From contig NZ_MSJP01000102.1 of NCBI RefSeq assembly GCF_014596525.1, forward strand, positions 1 through 48,079: a stretch of 48,079 nt of DNA. Reading direction: 5' to 3'. Shown one piece after another: positions 8,553 to 15,892 of this stretch. The notes under the pieces were generated by a model. That model was not told where the DNA came from and did not search any database. It worked only from the letters and a program-made list of their open reading frames with translations. The position numbers and the translations under genes are program-made. The DNA is from Streptomyces sp. CBMA291. GTDB taxonomy: Bacteria; Actinomycetota; Actinomycetes; Streptomycetales; Streptomycetaceae. How positions within the stretch are numbered: position 1 is the first letter of the stretch; every line of letters begins with the position of its first letter.

Positions 8553-10187
8553 ATGCCCTACGTCGTGACCCGTTCGTGCTGCGCCGACGCGTCCTGCGTC
8601 CTGGCCTGCCCGGTCAACTGCATCCACCCCGCCCCCGGCGAACCCGGCTTCGGCCGGACCGAGATGCTGTACGTCGACCCCCGCACCTGCGTCGACTGCG
8701 GCGCCTGCACGACGGCCTGCCCGGTGGACGCGCTCAAGCCGCACACGGCGCTCACCGAGGCGGAACTGCCCTTCCTCGAAGTGAACCGCGCCTACTACGA
8801 CACCCACCCCCACGACGACCGCACCCCCATGGCCCTCGTCCCTCCCCAGCGCCGCATCCGCGCGGGGGAACTACGGGTCGCCGTCGTCGGCGCGGGTCCC
8901 GCAGGACTGTTCGCCGCCGACGAACTGCTCCGCCACCCCGGCGTACGCGTCACCGTCCACGACCGCCTGCCCACCCCCTACGGGCTCGCCCGCGCGGGCG
9001 TCGCCCCCGACCACCAGGACACCAAGCAGGTCACCGGAGTCTTCCGCGCCATCGAGAGCCAGCCCGGCTTCACCTACCGGCTCAACACCCGCGTCGGCCA
9101 CGACCTCCGGCACGAGGACCTGCTCCGCGACCACCACGCCGTGCTCTACGCCGTGGGCGCGGCCACCGACCGGCGGCTCGGCATTGAAGGCGAGGAACTG
9201 CCCGGCAGCGTCTCCGCCACCGACTTCGTCGCCTGGTACAACGGCCACCCCGACCACAGCGCCGCCGACTACCCGCTCGACGGCGAACGGGCCGTCGTCA
9301 TCGGCAACGGCAACGTGGCACTCGACGTCGCCCGCGTCCTCACCGCCGACCCGGAGAAACTGGCCCGCACGGACATCTCCGACCGCGCCCTGGCGGCTCT
9401 GCGCGCGAGCCGCGTCCGCGAGGTCGTCGTCCTCGGCCGCCGAGGACCGGCGGAAGCCGCCTTCACCCTGCCGGAACTCCTGGCGACCGCCGCCCTCGAC
9501 GACATCGACGTCCTGGTGGAAGGCTGGCCCGCCGATCTGCCGACGGACGCCACCCCCAGGACCCGGGTCCTGTCCGAACTCGCCGCCCGCCCGCCGCGAC
9601 CGGGCCTGCGCCGACTCGTCCTGCGCTTCCAGACGGCCCCCACCCGGCTCGAAGGCGGCGACCGCGTCACCGGACTGACCGTGACCCGCACCGAACTCCG
9701 CACCCGCGAAGGCGCCGTGGAAGCCGCCCCCACCCAGGACACCGAGACCCTGGAGACCTCGCTCGTGCTCCGCGCGATCGGCTACCGTGCCCGCCCCGTC
9801 CCCGGCCTTCCGTTCGACGAGGACACCGGCACGGTCCCGCACCGACAGGGACGCGTCGAACCAGGCGTCTACGTGGCGGGCTGGATCAAACGCGGCCCCA
9901 CCGGCTTCATCGGCACCAACAAATCCTGCGCCCAGGAGACCGTCGAAGCCCTCCTCGACGACTGGGACGCCGGACACCTCACCGACCCCACCCCTGGCCC
10001 TGCCCCTGCCCCCCACCCCGACGCCATCGGTCTCGACGGCTGGCGCGCGATCGACGCCTCCGAACGCGCGGCGGGCCTCCGCCAGGGCCGCCCCCGGGTC
10101 AAGCTCGTCGACCGGGAACGACTGCTCGCCGCCGCGCGGGCGACCACCCGGACCACCCGGAGCACCCGAACGGGCGAGGGCAGGTGA
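8553..10187 (+). CDS. fprB: ferredoxin-fused NADPH:ferredoxin reductase (FprB type)
   Basis: A 544-residue fusion. Residues 1-60 are a bacterial 7Fe/8Fe ferredoxin with two cysteine clusters (CCADASCVLACPVNC and CVDCGACTTACP). The rest is an adrenodoxin-reductase-type flavoprotein with an FAD motif (VVGAGPAGL), PTPYGLARAGVAPDHQ, an NADP motif (IGNGNVALDVARVL) and a signature GWIKRGPTGFIGTN. This matches mycobacterial FprB end to end. The same frame stays open upstream, but homology and the start MPYVVTRSCC fix the ATG at 8553. It should move electrons from NADPH to ferredoxin-like acceptors, probably for the two neighbouring oxygenases. Confidence 0.92.
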   Translation: MPYVVTRSCCADASCVLACPVNCIHPAPGEPGFGRTEMLYVDPRTCVDCGACTTACPVDALKPHTALTEAELPFLEVNRAYYDTHPHDDRTPMALVPPQRRIRAGELRVAVVGAGPAGLFAADELLRHPGVRVTVHDRLPTPYGLARAGVAPDHQDTKQVTGVFRAIESQPGFTYRLNTRVGHDLRHEDLLRDHHAVLYAVGAATDRRLGIEGEELPGSVSATDFVAWYNGHPDHSAADYPLDGERAVVIGNGNVALDVARVLTADPEKLARTDISDRALAALRASRVREVVVLGRRGPAEAAFTLPELLATAALDDIDVLVEGWPADLPTDATPRTRVLSELAARPPRPGLRRLVLRFQTAPTRLEGGDRVTGLTVTRTELRTREGAVEAAPTQDTETLETSLVLRAIGYRARPVPGLPFDEDTGTVPHRQGRVEPGVYVAGWIKRGPTGFIGTNKSCAQETVEALLDDWDAGHLTDPTPGPAPAPHPDAIGLDGWRAIDASERAAGLRQGRPRVKLVDRERLLAAARATTRTTRSTRTGEGR

Positions 10188-10188
10188 A

Positions 10189-10231
10189 ACGCCCGGCGGG
10201 GAAAGCCTCACGGGACCTCGCCGCCGGGCGT
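10189..10231. terminator. hairpin after fprB
   Basis: An 11-bp inverted repeat ACGCCCGGCGG (10189-10199) with its complement at 10221-10231, directly after the fprB stop. It has no clear T-run, as is common in Streptomyces. Confidence 0.7.
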
Positions 10232-10290
10232 CGGCCATCCGCCGACCGATGAGTACGAGCCGCGCCTCCGGTCCACCCTCCGTAGGCTGC

Positions 10291-10339
10291 TCATGGCTCA
10301 TGGCTCATGGCTCATGGCTCATGGCTCATGGCTCATGGC
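10291..10339. repeat. heptamer array TCATGGC, seven perfect copies
   Basis: Seven uninterrupted copies of TCATGGC lie in the leader of the DinB-like gene, ending 34-37 bases before its start. The unit length is not a multiple of three, and every copy contains an ATG. Slippage would change spacing and the frame of any upstream ATG. Confidence 0.95.
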
Positions 10340-10375
10340 GGCGTCCCTTGGTTTTCCCCGAGGAGCGGTGATGTG

Positions 10376-10969
10376 ATGGACACGGCGACTTTCGACTTCG
10401 GACCCCAGACCGGGATCGTGGCCCGGCTCGCGGCCGACACCCCCGATGCCCGGCTCGGCGACCCGACCCCCTGCCCCGACTACACCGTCGGCGTACTCCT
10501 GGGCCATCTCACGGGCCTCGCCTTCGCCTTCCACGACGTGGCCCGCAAGATCCAGGGCCCGGCCACCGGCACGCCTCCCGGCGACACCGTGCCCGTCCTG
10601 CCCGCCGACTGGCGCCAGGCCCTGCCCCGCGCCCTCGCCGAGCTGGCCGAGGCCTGGCGGGACCCCGCCGCCTGGACGGGCATGACCCGCGCGGGCGGAA
10701 TCGACCTGCCCGGGGCCGTCGCGGCGGCGGTGGCGGCCGACGAACTGGTCGTCCACGGCTGGGACCTCGCCCGCGCCACCGGCCTGCCGTACGTCCCCGA
10801 CCCCGCCGCCCTTGACGCCGCGCATGCCTTCCTCAAGGCCGCCGAGAAGGACCGGGGAGAGGGCGTCTTCGGCCCCGTGGTCCCCGTCCCCGGCACGGCG
10901 CCCCTGCTGGACCGCGCGATCGGCCTCAGCGGCCGGAACCCGTCCTGGTCACCGCCACGGGAACCGTGA
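10376..10969 (+). CDS. TIGR03086/maleylpyruvate isomerase-like (DinB fold) protein
   Basis: A 197-residue protein of the actinobacterial mycothiol-dependent maleylpyruvate isomerase-like family. The hallmark PTPCPDYTVGVLLGHLTG is near the N-terminus and ELVVHGWDLARATG (about 122-135) marks the C-terminal half. The fold is a DinB-like four-helix bundle, and family members bind metal through His residues; H42 and H126-type positions are visible. Function is undefined. GAGGAG is 10 bases before this ATG; a GTG codon immediately upstream is an equal alternative. A seven-copy heptamer array lies in its leader. Confidence 0.85.
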   Translation: MDTATFDFGPQTGIVARLAADTPDARLGDPTPCPDYTVGVLLGHLTGLAFAFHDVARKIQGPATGTPPGDTVPVLPADWRQALPRALAELAEAWRDPAAWTGMTRAGGIDLPGAVAAAVAADELVVHGWDLARATGLPYVPDPAALDAAHAFLKAAEKDRGEGVFGPVVPVPGTAPLLDRAIGLSGRNPSWSPPREP

Positions 10970-11189
10970 CGACGAGAGAGACGGGACCGGAGACGTCACA
11001 CCGGCCGCATCCCTCGGGACCCGGGAACCACGGCCCCGGAACCAGGCTCCGCGAGCGACCCGCCAAGCCAAGGCCCCGAACGCGCCACCGCCCCCGCCCT
11101 CACCCGGACGGCCGCCGCCTCCGTACGACACCGGCCCCCCACCGCCCCGCACACCCTCGCAGGCCGTCACCCGGGGTTACCGTCGGCGC

Positions 11190-12392
11190 ATGGTTGGAGA
11201 TCGTCAGGGCTGGCTCCGCTGTCTGCTGGCCGGAGCGGTATTCGTCGTCTGCATGACCGGCACCACGCTGCCGACCCCGCTCTACCCCCTCTACCAGGAG
11301 AAATTCGGCTTCTCCGAACTGACGGTGACCGTCGTCTTCGCCGTGTACGCCCTCGGGGTCGTCGGCGTCCTGCTCCTCGCGGGCAATGTCTCGGACACCG
11401 TCGGACGGCGGCCCACCCTCCTCTGGGGCCTGGTCTTCTCCGCCGCCAGCGCGCTGTGCTTCCTCGCCGCCGACAGCCTGGCCTGGCTGTACGCGGGACG
11501 GCTCCTCTCGGGCCTGGCGGCGGGCCTCTTCACCGGCGCCGCCACCGCCTACGTCATGGAACTCGCCCCGCCCGGCGGCACCACCCGCGCCACCTTCGTC
11601 GCCACCGCCGCCAACATGGGCGGCCTCGGCTGCGGCCCCCTCCTCGCCGGACTGCTCGCCGAGTACGCCCCCGAGCCGCTGCTGCTGCCGTTCGCCGTCC
11701 ACCTCGGCCTGGTGGTCCTCTCCGCCGTCGTCCTGCTGCGCCTGCCCGAGACCGTACGGGAACGAGGCCCGCTCACCTCCGTACGGCCCCGGCTGCCCGC
11801 GCTGCCCGCGGCGGTGCGCGGGGTGTTCGTCCCTGCGGCGATCGCCGCCTTCGTGGGCTTCGCCCTCTTCGGCGTCTTCACCTCCGTCAGCCCCGCGTTC
11901 CTCGCCCGCTTCCTCCACGTCGACAACCACGCGGCCACCGGGGCGATCGTCGCCCTCACCTTCTTCGCCTCCACGGGCGGACAGCTCGCCGTCGACCGGG
12001 TGGGCGTCGCCCGCTCCCTCGTCCTGGGCTGCGCCGTCCTCTTCGCGGGCCTGGCCCTCCTGGCGGCCGCGCTCTCCACCGACATCCTGGCCTTCATCGT
12101 CCTCGCCTCCGCCGTAGGGGGAGTGGGACAAGGCCTGGCCTTCCGCGCGGCCCTGGCCTCGGTGGCCTCGGCTGCCCCCGAGGACCGCAGGGCGGCGGTC
12201 ATCTCGGCCCTCTTCGTCGTCGCGTACACCGGCATCTCGATCCCGGTGATCGGAGTGGGCCTCCTGACCTCCCCCCTCGGCCTGGAGGGCGCGGGCCTCG
12301 TCTTCACCGCCAGCATGCTGCTCCTGGTCGCGGCGGCGGCCGGCTACCTCCTGCACACGGGGAGGGAACGGAGAGAGCACCGAAACGGGTGA
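11190..12392 (+). CDS. MFS transporter
   Basis: A 400-residue major facilitator protein with about 12 hydrophobic segments. The cytoplasmic loop motif between TM2 and TM3 is GNVSDTVGRRPTLLWG (near 70-85), and LPETVRERG follows TM6. The start MVGDRQGWLRCLLAGAVFVVC places TM1 right after a short cytoplasmic tail. The 220-bp region before it contains no gene and no clear Shine-Dalgarno, so a leaderless or short-leader message is possible. It is likely a drug or metabolite exporter of unknown specificity. Confidence 0.85.
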   Translation: MVGDRQGWLRCLLAGAVFVVCMTGTTLPTPLYPLYQEKFGFSELTVTVVFAVYALGVVGVLLLAGNVSDTVGRRPTLLWGLVFSAASALCFLAADSLAWLYAGRLLSGLAAGLFTGAATAYVMELAPPGGTTRATFVATAANMGGLGCGPLLAGLLAEYAPEPLLLPFAVHLGLVVLSAVVLLRLPETVRERGPLTSVRPRLPALPAAVRGVFVPAAIAAFVGFALFGVFTSVSPAFLARFLHVDNHAATGAIVALTFFASTGGQLAVDRVGVARSLVLGCAVLFAGLALLAAALSTDILAFIVLASAVGGVGQGLAFRAALASVASAAPEDRRAAVISALFVVAYTGISIPVIGVGLLTSPLGLEGAGLVFTASMLLLVAAAAGYLLHTGRERREHRNG

Positions 12393-12444
12393 GGAGGCCG
12401 GGGAACGGATCCGCCCACCGCCCACCGCCCCCCGCGAGGTCGCG

Positions 12445-12579
12445 CTACCTACGCGGCTTGCGGTCCCTCCATGACTCCCGGAAGGAGAACGCGTCCACCA
12501 CCGCACCGGCCACGTCGAGCGCGACCGAACCCACACCCTGGAGCACCCGCACCAAGGCCACCCCGGTGATCTCTTCCAT
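12445..12579 (-). CDS. possible small protein, 44 residues
   Basis: An unlisted short frame on the minus strand: ATG at 12579, stop TAG at 12445. It begins MEEITGVALVRVLQGVGSVA, continues with a hydrophobic Val/Ala-rich stretch and ends SWRDRKPRR. Third positions are almost all G or C, and the hydrophobic-then-basic layout is protein-like. It lies in an otherwise gene-free 358-bp gap, and its leader runs straight into a six-copy heptamer array. The Shine-Dalgarno is weak (GGTGGGGA). No family is recognised. Confidence 0.35.
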   Translation of the reverse strand: MEEITGVALVRVLQGVGSVALDVAGAVVDAFSFRESWRDRKPRR

Positions 12580-12590
12580 CGTCCCCACCC

Positions 12591-12632
12591 TCACCGCTCA
12601 CCGCTCACCGCTCACCGCTCACCGCTCACCGC
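12591..12632. repeat. heptamer array TCACCGC, six perfect copies
   Basis: Six perfect copies of TCACCGC, followed by the degenerate TCGCCTC. On the minus strand each unit reads GCGGTGA, placed just upstream of the small frame starting at 12579. A different heptamer is repeated at 10291, 2.3 kb away. Confidence 0.95.
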
Positions 12633-12751
12633 TCGCCTCCGCGGCTCGCCTCAGGCGGGAAGACGCTCCTCCCTCCACCGGGGTTGACCGTCCACCCGGG
12701 TCCGGAGAAAACGCCTGGTCCCCGGCCGGTCGCGGCTGTCAGACTGCCCGC

Positions 12752-13414
12752 GTGGACGAGACAAGACGCTTTCGCGAGGCGGTCATCGAGTGGGACACCG
12801 GAGGCCCGGGAGCCCCGGCGGCGGCCGAGACCGCCCGCGCGCTGGCCGGAGCCCCCGTCCGTACGGCCGTCCTGGTCGAAGGCGTCAGCGACCAAGCCGC
12901 CGTCGAGACCCTGGCCGCCCGTCACGGCCGCGACCTCGCCGCCGAGGGAACCGCCGTCATCCCCCTCGGCGGCGTGACGAACATCGGCAGGTTCCTGACC
13001 CTGCTCGGCCCCCGCGGTCTCGGCCTCGGACTCGCCGGACTCTGCGACGCCCCGGAGGAAGCCCACTTCGCCCGCGCCCTGGAACGCGAAGGCCTCGGCG
13101 ACGGCCTCTCCCGCGCCGGGATGGAACCCCTCGGCTTCCACGTCTGCGTGGACGACCTGGAGGAGGAACTGATCCGCGCCCTCGGCCCCGACCGCGTCCG
13201 GCAGGTCATCGAGACCCAGGGCGACCTGAGGGCCTGGCGGATCTTCCGCGGACAGCCCGCCCAGCGGGACCGGCCCGTCGAACGGCAGCTACGCCGCTTC
13301 ATGGGCACCATCAGCGGCCGCAAGAGCCAGTACGCCCGAGCACTCGTCACCGCCCTGGACCCGACAAGGACCCCACGCCCTCTGGACGGTCTCCTGGCCC
13401 GCCTCCCACGATGA
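12752..13414 (+). CDS. TOPRIM-domain protein
   Basis: A 220-residue protein starting at GTG. The TOPRIM core is AVLVEGVSDQAAVETLA with Glu43, then IPLGGVTNIGRF and GLGLAGLCDAPEE with Asp99. This is the arrangement of TOPRIM nucleotidyl transferase/hydrolase proteins related to the C-terminal part of OLD nucleases. No ATPase domain is present here. The C-terminal third is Arg-rich (QLRRFMGTISGRKSQYARAL). Stand-alone versions are common in Streptomyces; the role is unknown. Confidence 0.8.
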   Translation: MDETRRFREAVIEWDTGGPGAPAAAETARALAGAPVRTAVLVEGVSDQAAVETLAARHGRDLAAEGTAVIPLGGVTNIGRFLTLLGPRGLGLGLAGLCDAPEEAHFARALEREGLGDGLSRAGMEPLGFHVCVDDLEEELIRALGPDRVRQVIETQGDLRAWRIFRGQPAQRDRPVERQLRRFMGTISGRKSQYARALVTALDPTRTPRPLDGLLARLPR

Positions 13415-13532
13415 AGCGGCCCCGCTCGGTCCCGGTGCCACGCCGCCCGAATCGCCCCGGTGAATCCCGTCCCGCGCCCGCCAGGGTCGGTACGTTTCGA
13501 GGACGGACCATCCGGACACGGACAGGAGCGAC

Positions 13533-14036
13533 ATGAGCACACCGGAAGAAGACGGCAGGACCGGCGGCCCGAACCCGCCCGCACCCCGGGTCGTACGACA
13601 GGAACCGGTCACCACCGCCGTCGTCCGGGGGCAGATCTCCCTCCCCGAGCTGCGAGGCTTCTTCGACACCTCCTTCGGCACCCTCGGACGCGTCTTCCAC
13701 GACCAGCGGATCACCCCGCTCGGCGCCGCCTTCGGCCTCTACCGAGGGTCCCTGGGGGACAGGACGGACCTGGAGGTCGGCTTCGTCACCGACCACGCGG
13801 TCCGCGCCGAGGACGGAGTCGTCGCCGCGACCCTTCCCGAGGGCCGCGTCGCCCGGACGACCCACCGCGGCGCCTTCGACGGACTCGGCGCCTCCTGGGA
13901 ACGCCTCGGCACCTGGATGCGCGACCGGGGACTCGCCCCCGGAGCCGAGCGCTGGGAGGTGTACGTGACCCGGCCCTCACCCGACATGGACCCGCGCGAC
14001 CTGCGCACCGAACTCAACTGGACGATCGCCGACTGA
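13533..14036 (+). CDS. GyrI-like effector-binding domain protein
   Basis: A 167-residue protein formed by one SOUL/GyrI-like small-molecule-binding domain. It starts with VVRQEPVTTAVVRGQISLPEL, contains GFVTDHAV and LPEGRVARTTHRGAFDGL, and ends WEVYVTRPSPDMDPRDLRTEL. This is the effector half of AraC/MerR-type regulators without a DNA-binding domain. AGGAG lies 5 bases before the ATG. It likely binds a hydrophobic or cationic ligand; no partner is evident. Confidence 0.85.
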   Translation: MSTPEEDGRTGGPNPPAPRVVRQEPVTTAVVRGQISLPELRGFFDTSFGTLGRVFHDQRITPLGAAFGLYRGSLGDRTDLEVGFVTDHAVRAEDGVVAATLPEGRVARTTHRGAFDGLGASWERLGTWMRDRGLAPGAERWEVYVTRPSPDMDPRDLRTELNWTIAD

Positions 14037-14119
14037 CGACACCCGACGCCCCGGGCGCGGAGAAGACCAGGCGCGGAAGGCGACCGGGCTCAGGGGCGAT
14101 CGAACCGACGCCTCACGCC

Positions 14120-14749
14120 TCAGCCGCCGCCCAGCCCCGGCGCCCCCCAGACGGGAAACCAGCGGTCCGTCTCCGGCTCCACCGCGAGATCGTCCGCGAG
14201 CAGCGCCCTGACCTGGAGCTCCAGCACGTTGTCCCGGGTCTCGGCGCGGTCCCCGTACGGCGCGAACGGATAGAACGTCCCCCGCTTGTACAGATAGACC
14301 AGCGCCAGATCACGCGCCCCACGCCCCTCGCCGTCACCCCCTCCCTCCTCCGCGCGGAAAACCGCCAGGGAACACAGCAGATTCGGCCCGAAACCGGCCT
14401 CCTGGAGCAGGGTGTTGACCGCGTGCAGATCGTTGACCAGCGTCACCAGATCGTCACCCGGCCGCCGCACCGTCAGCCAGGTGTAGCCGTACGCGTCCCC
14501 GGAGTACGCCACCGGCCCCCCGGCCACGCCCTCGTCGACGTCCAGCAGCGACCGCACCTCCTCCTTGAGCCGCGCGAAAGCCCCGCCCTCCACCGCCGCG
14601 AAACAGACCGATCCCGTACCGGTCGGCACGAAACCGGCCCCCGCCCGCAGGGTGATCGCCGCTCCCGGCAGCCCGAAGAGCCGATCGAGGTCCGGCCGTA
14701 CCGGACGACTGCGCCCGAGCACCGTGTCGAGGAACCCCACCGCCCTCAC
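14120..14749 (-). CDS. pspAB: PspA-associated protein PspAB
   Basis: A 209-residue cytosolic protein beginning MRAVGFLDTVLGRSRPVRPDLDRLFGLPGAAITL, the pattern of the actinobacterial PspAB family. It contains GFVPTGTGSVCFAAVEGGAF and DLALVYLYKRGTFYPFAP. The GTG start overlaps the stop of htpX (GTGA), so the two are co-translated. The pairing of HtpX with PspAB is a known actinobacterial neighbourhood linked to membrane-stress handling. Confidence 0.88.
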   Translation of the reverse strand: MRAVGFLDTVLGRSRPVRPDLDRLFGLPGAAITLRAGAGFVPTGTGSVCFAAVEGGAFARLKEEVRSLLDVDEGVAGGPVAYSGDAYGYTWLTVRRPGDDLVTLVNDLHAVNTLLQEAGFGPNLLCSLAVFRAEEGGGDGEGRGARDLALVYLYKRGTFYPFAPYGDRAETRDNVLELQVRALLADDLAVEPETDRWFPVWGAPGLGGG

Positions 14750-15660
14750 ACCTCGCCGAGCCGCGCCGAGATCCGCCCGAGCTGTTCGAGCCGCTGCTCC
14801 AGCGGGGGATGGGTCGACAGCAGACGGCTCAGACCCTCCTTCGAGGAGAACGCGGGCGCGAACCAGAAGGCGTTGTACGGCTCCGCCTTCCGCAGATCGC
14901 GCGTCGGGATACGGGCCATCTCGCCGCTCACCTTGGTGAGCGCCGAAGCCAGGGCCGAAGGGCGCCCGGTGAGCAGCGCGGCGGCACGGTCGGCGGCCAG
15001 CTCCCGGTAGCGGGAGAGCACCCGTGTGAGCAGGAAACTGACCACGTAGACGGCGGCGCTGACGAGGGGCACGAGCAGCACCGCGATCCCCAGGTTGCTG
15101 TTGCGGCGCCCGAGACCGCTGTAGAGCGCGACGCGCGTCATCATCCCGGCGAGCACCCCGAGGAACGAGGCGATCGTCATGACCGCGACGTCCCGATGCG
15201 CCACATGGGACATCTCGTGCGCCAGGACGCCTTCCAGCTCCTCGGGCTCAAGGCGCCGCAGCAGCCCCGTCGTGACGCAGACCAGCGCGGTCTTCTGCCC
15301 GCGACCGGTCGCGAAGGCATTGGGCACGTCACTGTCGGCGATCGCCACCTTCGGCTTCGGCATGTCGGCCAGCGCGCAGATCCGGTCCACGGTGCCGTGC
15401 AGCTCGGGCGCCTGCTCACGGGAGACCTCGCGCGCCCCCATGCCCAGAGCGGCGATCTTGTCGCTGAACCAGAACTGCCCGACGAACAGCAGCCCGGTGA
15501 TCAGCAGCACGACCGGCCAGGCTCCCCGCAGCAGCACCATCAGGACGCCGACGAAGACCACGTACAGCAAGCCGATGAGGAACATCGTCGTCGCCATACG
15601 GGCCGAGAGCCCCCGGTCAGGGGCGTACCGGGAGCGGGACAAGGACCGGGCTCGGGCCAT
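14746..15660 (-). CDS. htpX: HtpX-family membrane zinc metalloprotease
   Basis: A 304-residue M48 protease. Two N-terminal membrane segments (about 26-45 and 48-65) are followed by the catalytic HEMSH (148-152, the HExxH motif), two more membrane segments, and the third-ligand Glu in RYRELAADRAAAL. The start at 15660 follows GGAAGAGGG. HtpX degrades misfolded membrane proteins with its active site on the cytoplasmic face. It is the first gene of a two-gene operon with pspAB. Confidence 0.92.
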   Translation of the reverse strand: MARARSLSRSRYAPDRGLSARMATTMFLIGLLYVVFVGVLMVLLRGAWPVVLLITGLLFVGQFWFSDKIAALGMGAREVSREQAPELHGTVDRICALADMPKPKVAIADSDVPNAFATGRGQKTALVCVTTGLLRRLEPEELEGVLAHEMSHVAHRDVAVMTIASFLGVLAGMMTRVALYSGLGRRNSNLGIAVLLVPLVSAAVYVVSFLLTRVLSRYRELAADRAAALLTGRPSALASALTKVSGEMARIPTRDLRKAEPYNAFWFAPAFSSKEGLSRLLSTHPPLEQRLEQLGRISARLGEV

Positions 15661-15749
15661 CCGGGCACCCTCTTCCAGAACCGACCGGAACCGGCCCACC
15701 CTCGACCGGAACCAGCCCGACGACCCCCCTCCTTCCAGTGTGCGCCCCC

Positions 15750-15806
15750 GCACCCGGAAACGGAGGGCACAACCCCCCGCACCCGGAAACGGAGGGCACA
15801 ACCCCC
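15750..15806. repeat. 29-bp direct repeat, two copies
   Basis: Two adjacent copies of a 29-bp unit containing GCACCCGGAAACGGAGGGCA (starting at 15750 and 15779), upstream of htpX and downstream of the acyl-CoA ligase gene. Confidence 0.8.
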
Positions 15807-15892
15807 TGGGGCCGGGCCCGGGGGCCGAGGCACGAGCCGCGAGGATCGTCATCGTCCGCGCGCCGCTCGTGGCCTTCGGGGCGTCCGCCGGG

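Noticed and set aside
6447..10187. A 1246-codon open frame covering the monooxygenase, oxygenase and reductase
   Set aside because: Only the part from 8553 matches a protein family (FprB). The rest is Arg/Pro-rich out-of-frame translation of two well-supported genes.
10291..12632. CRISPR-like arrays
   Set aside because: The repeats are 7-bp units without spacers, and no cas genes are present.
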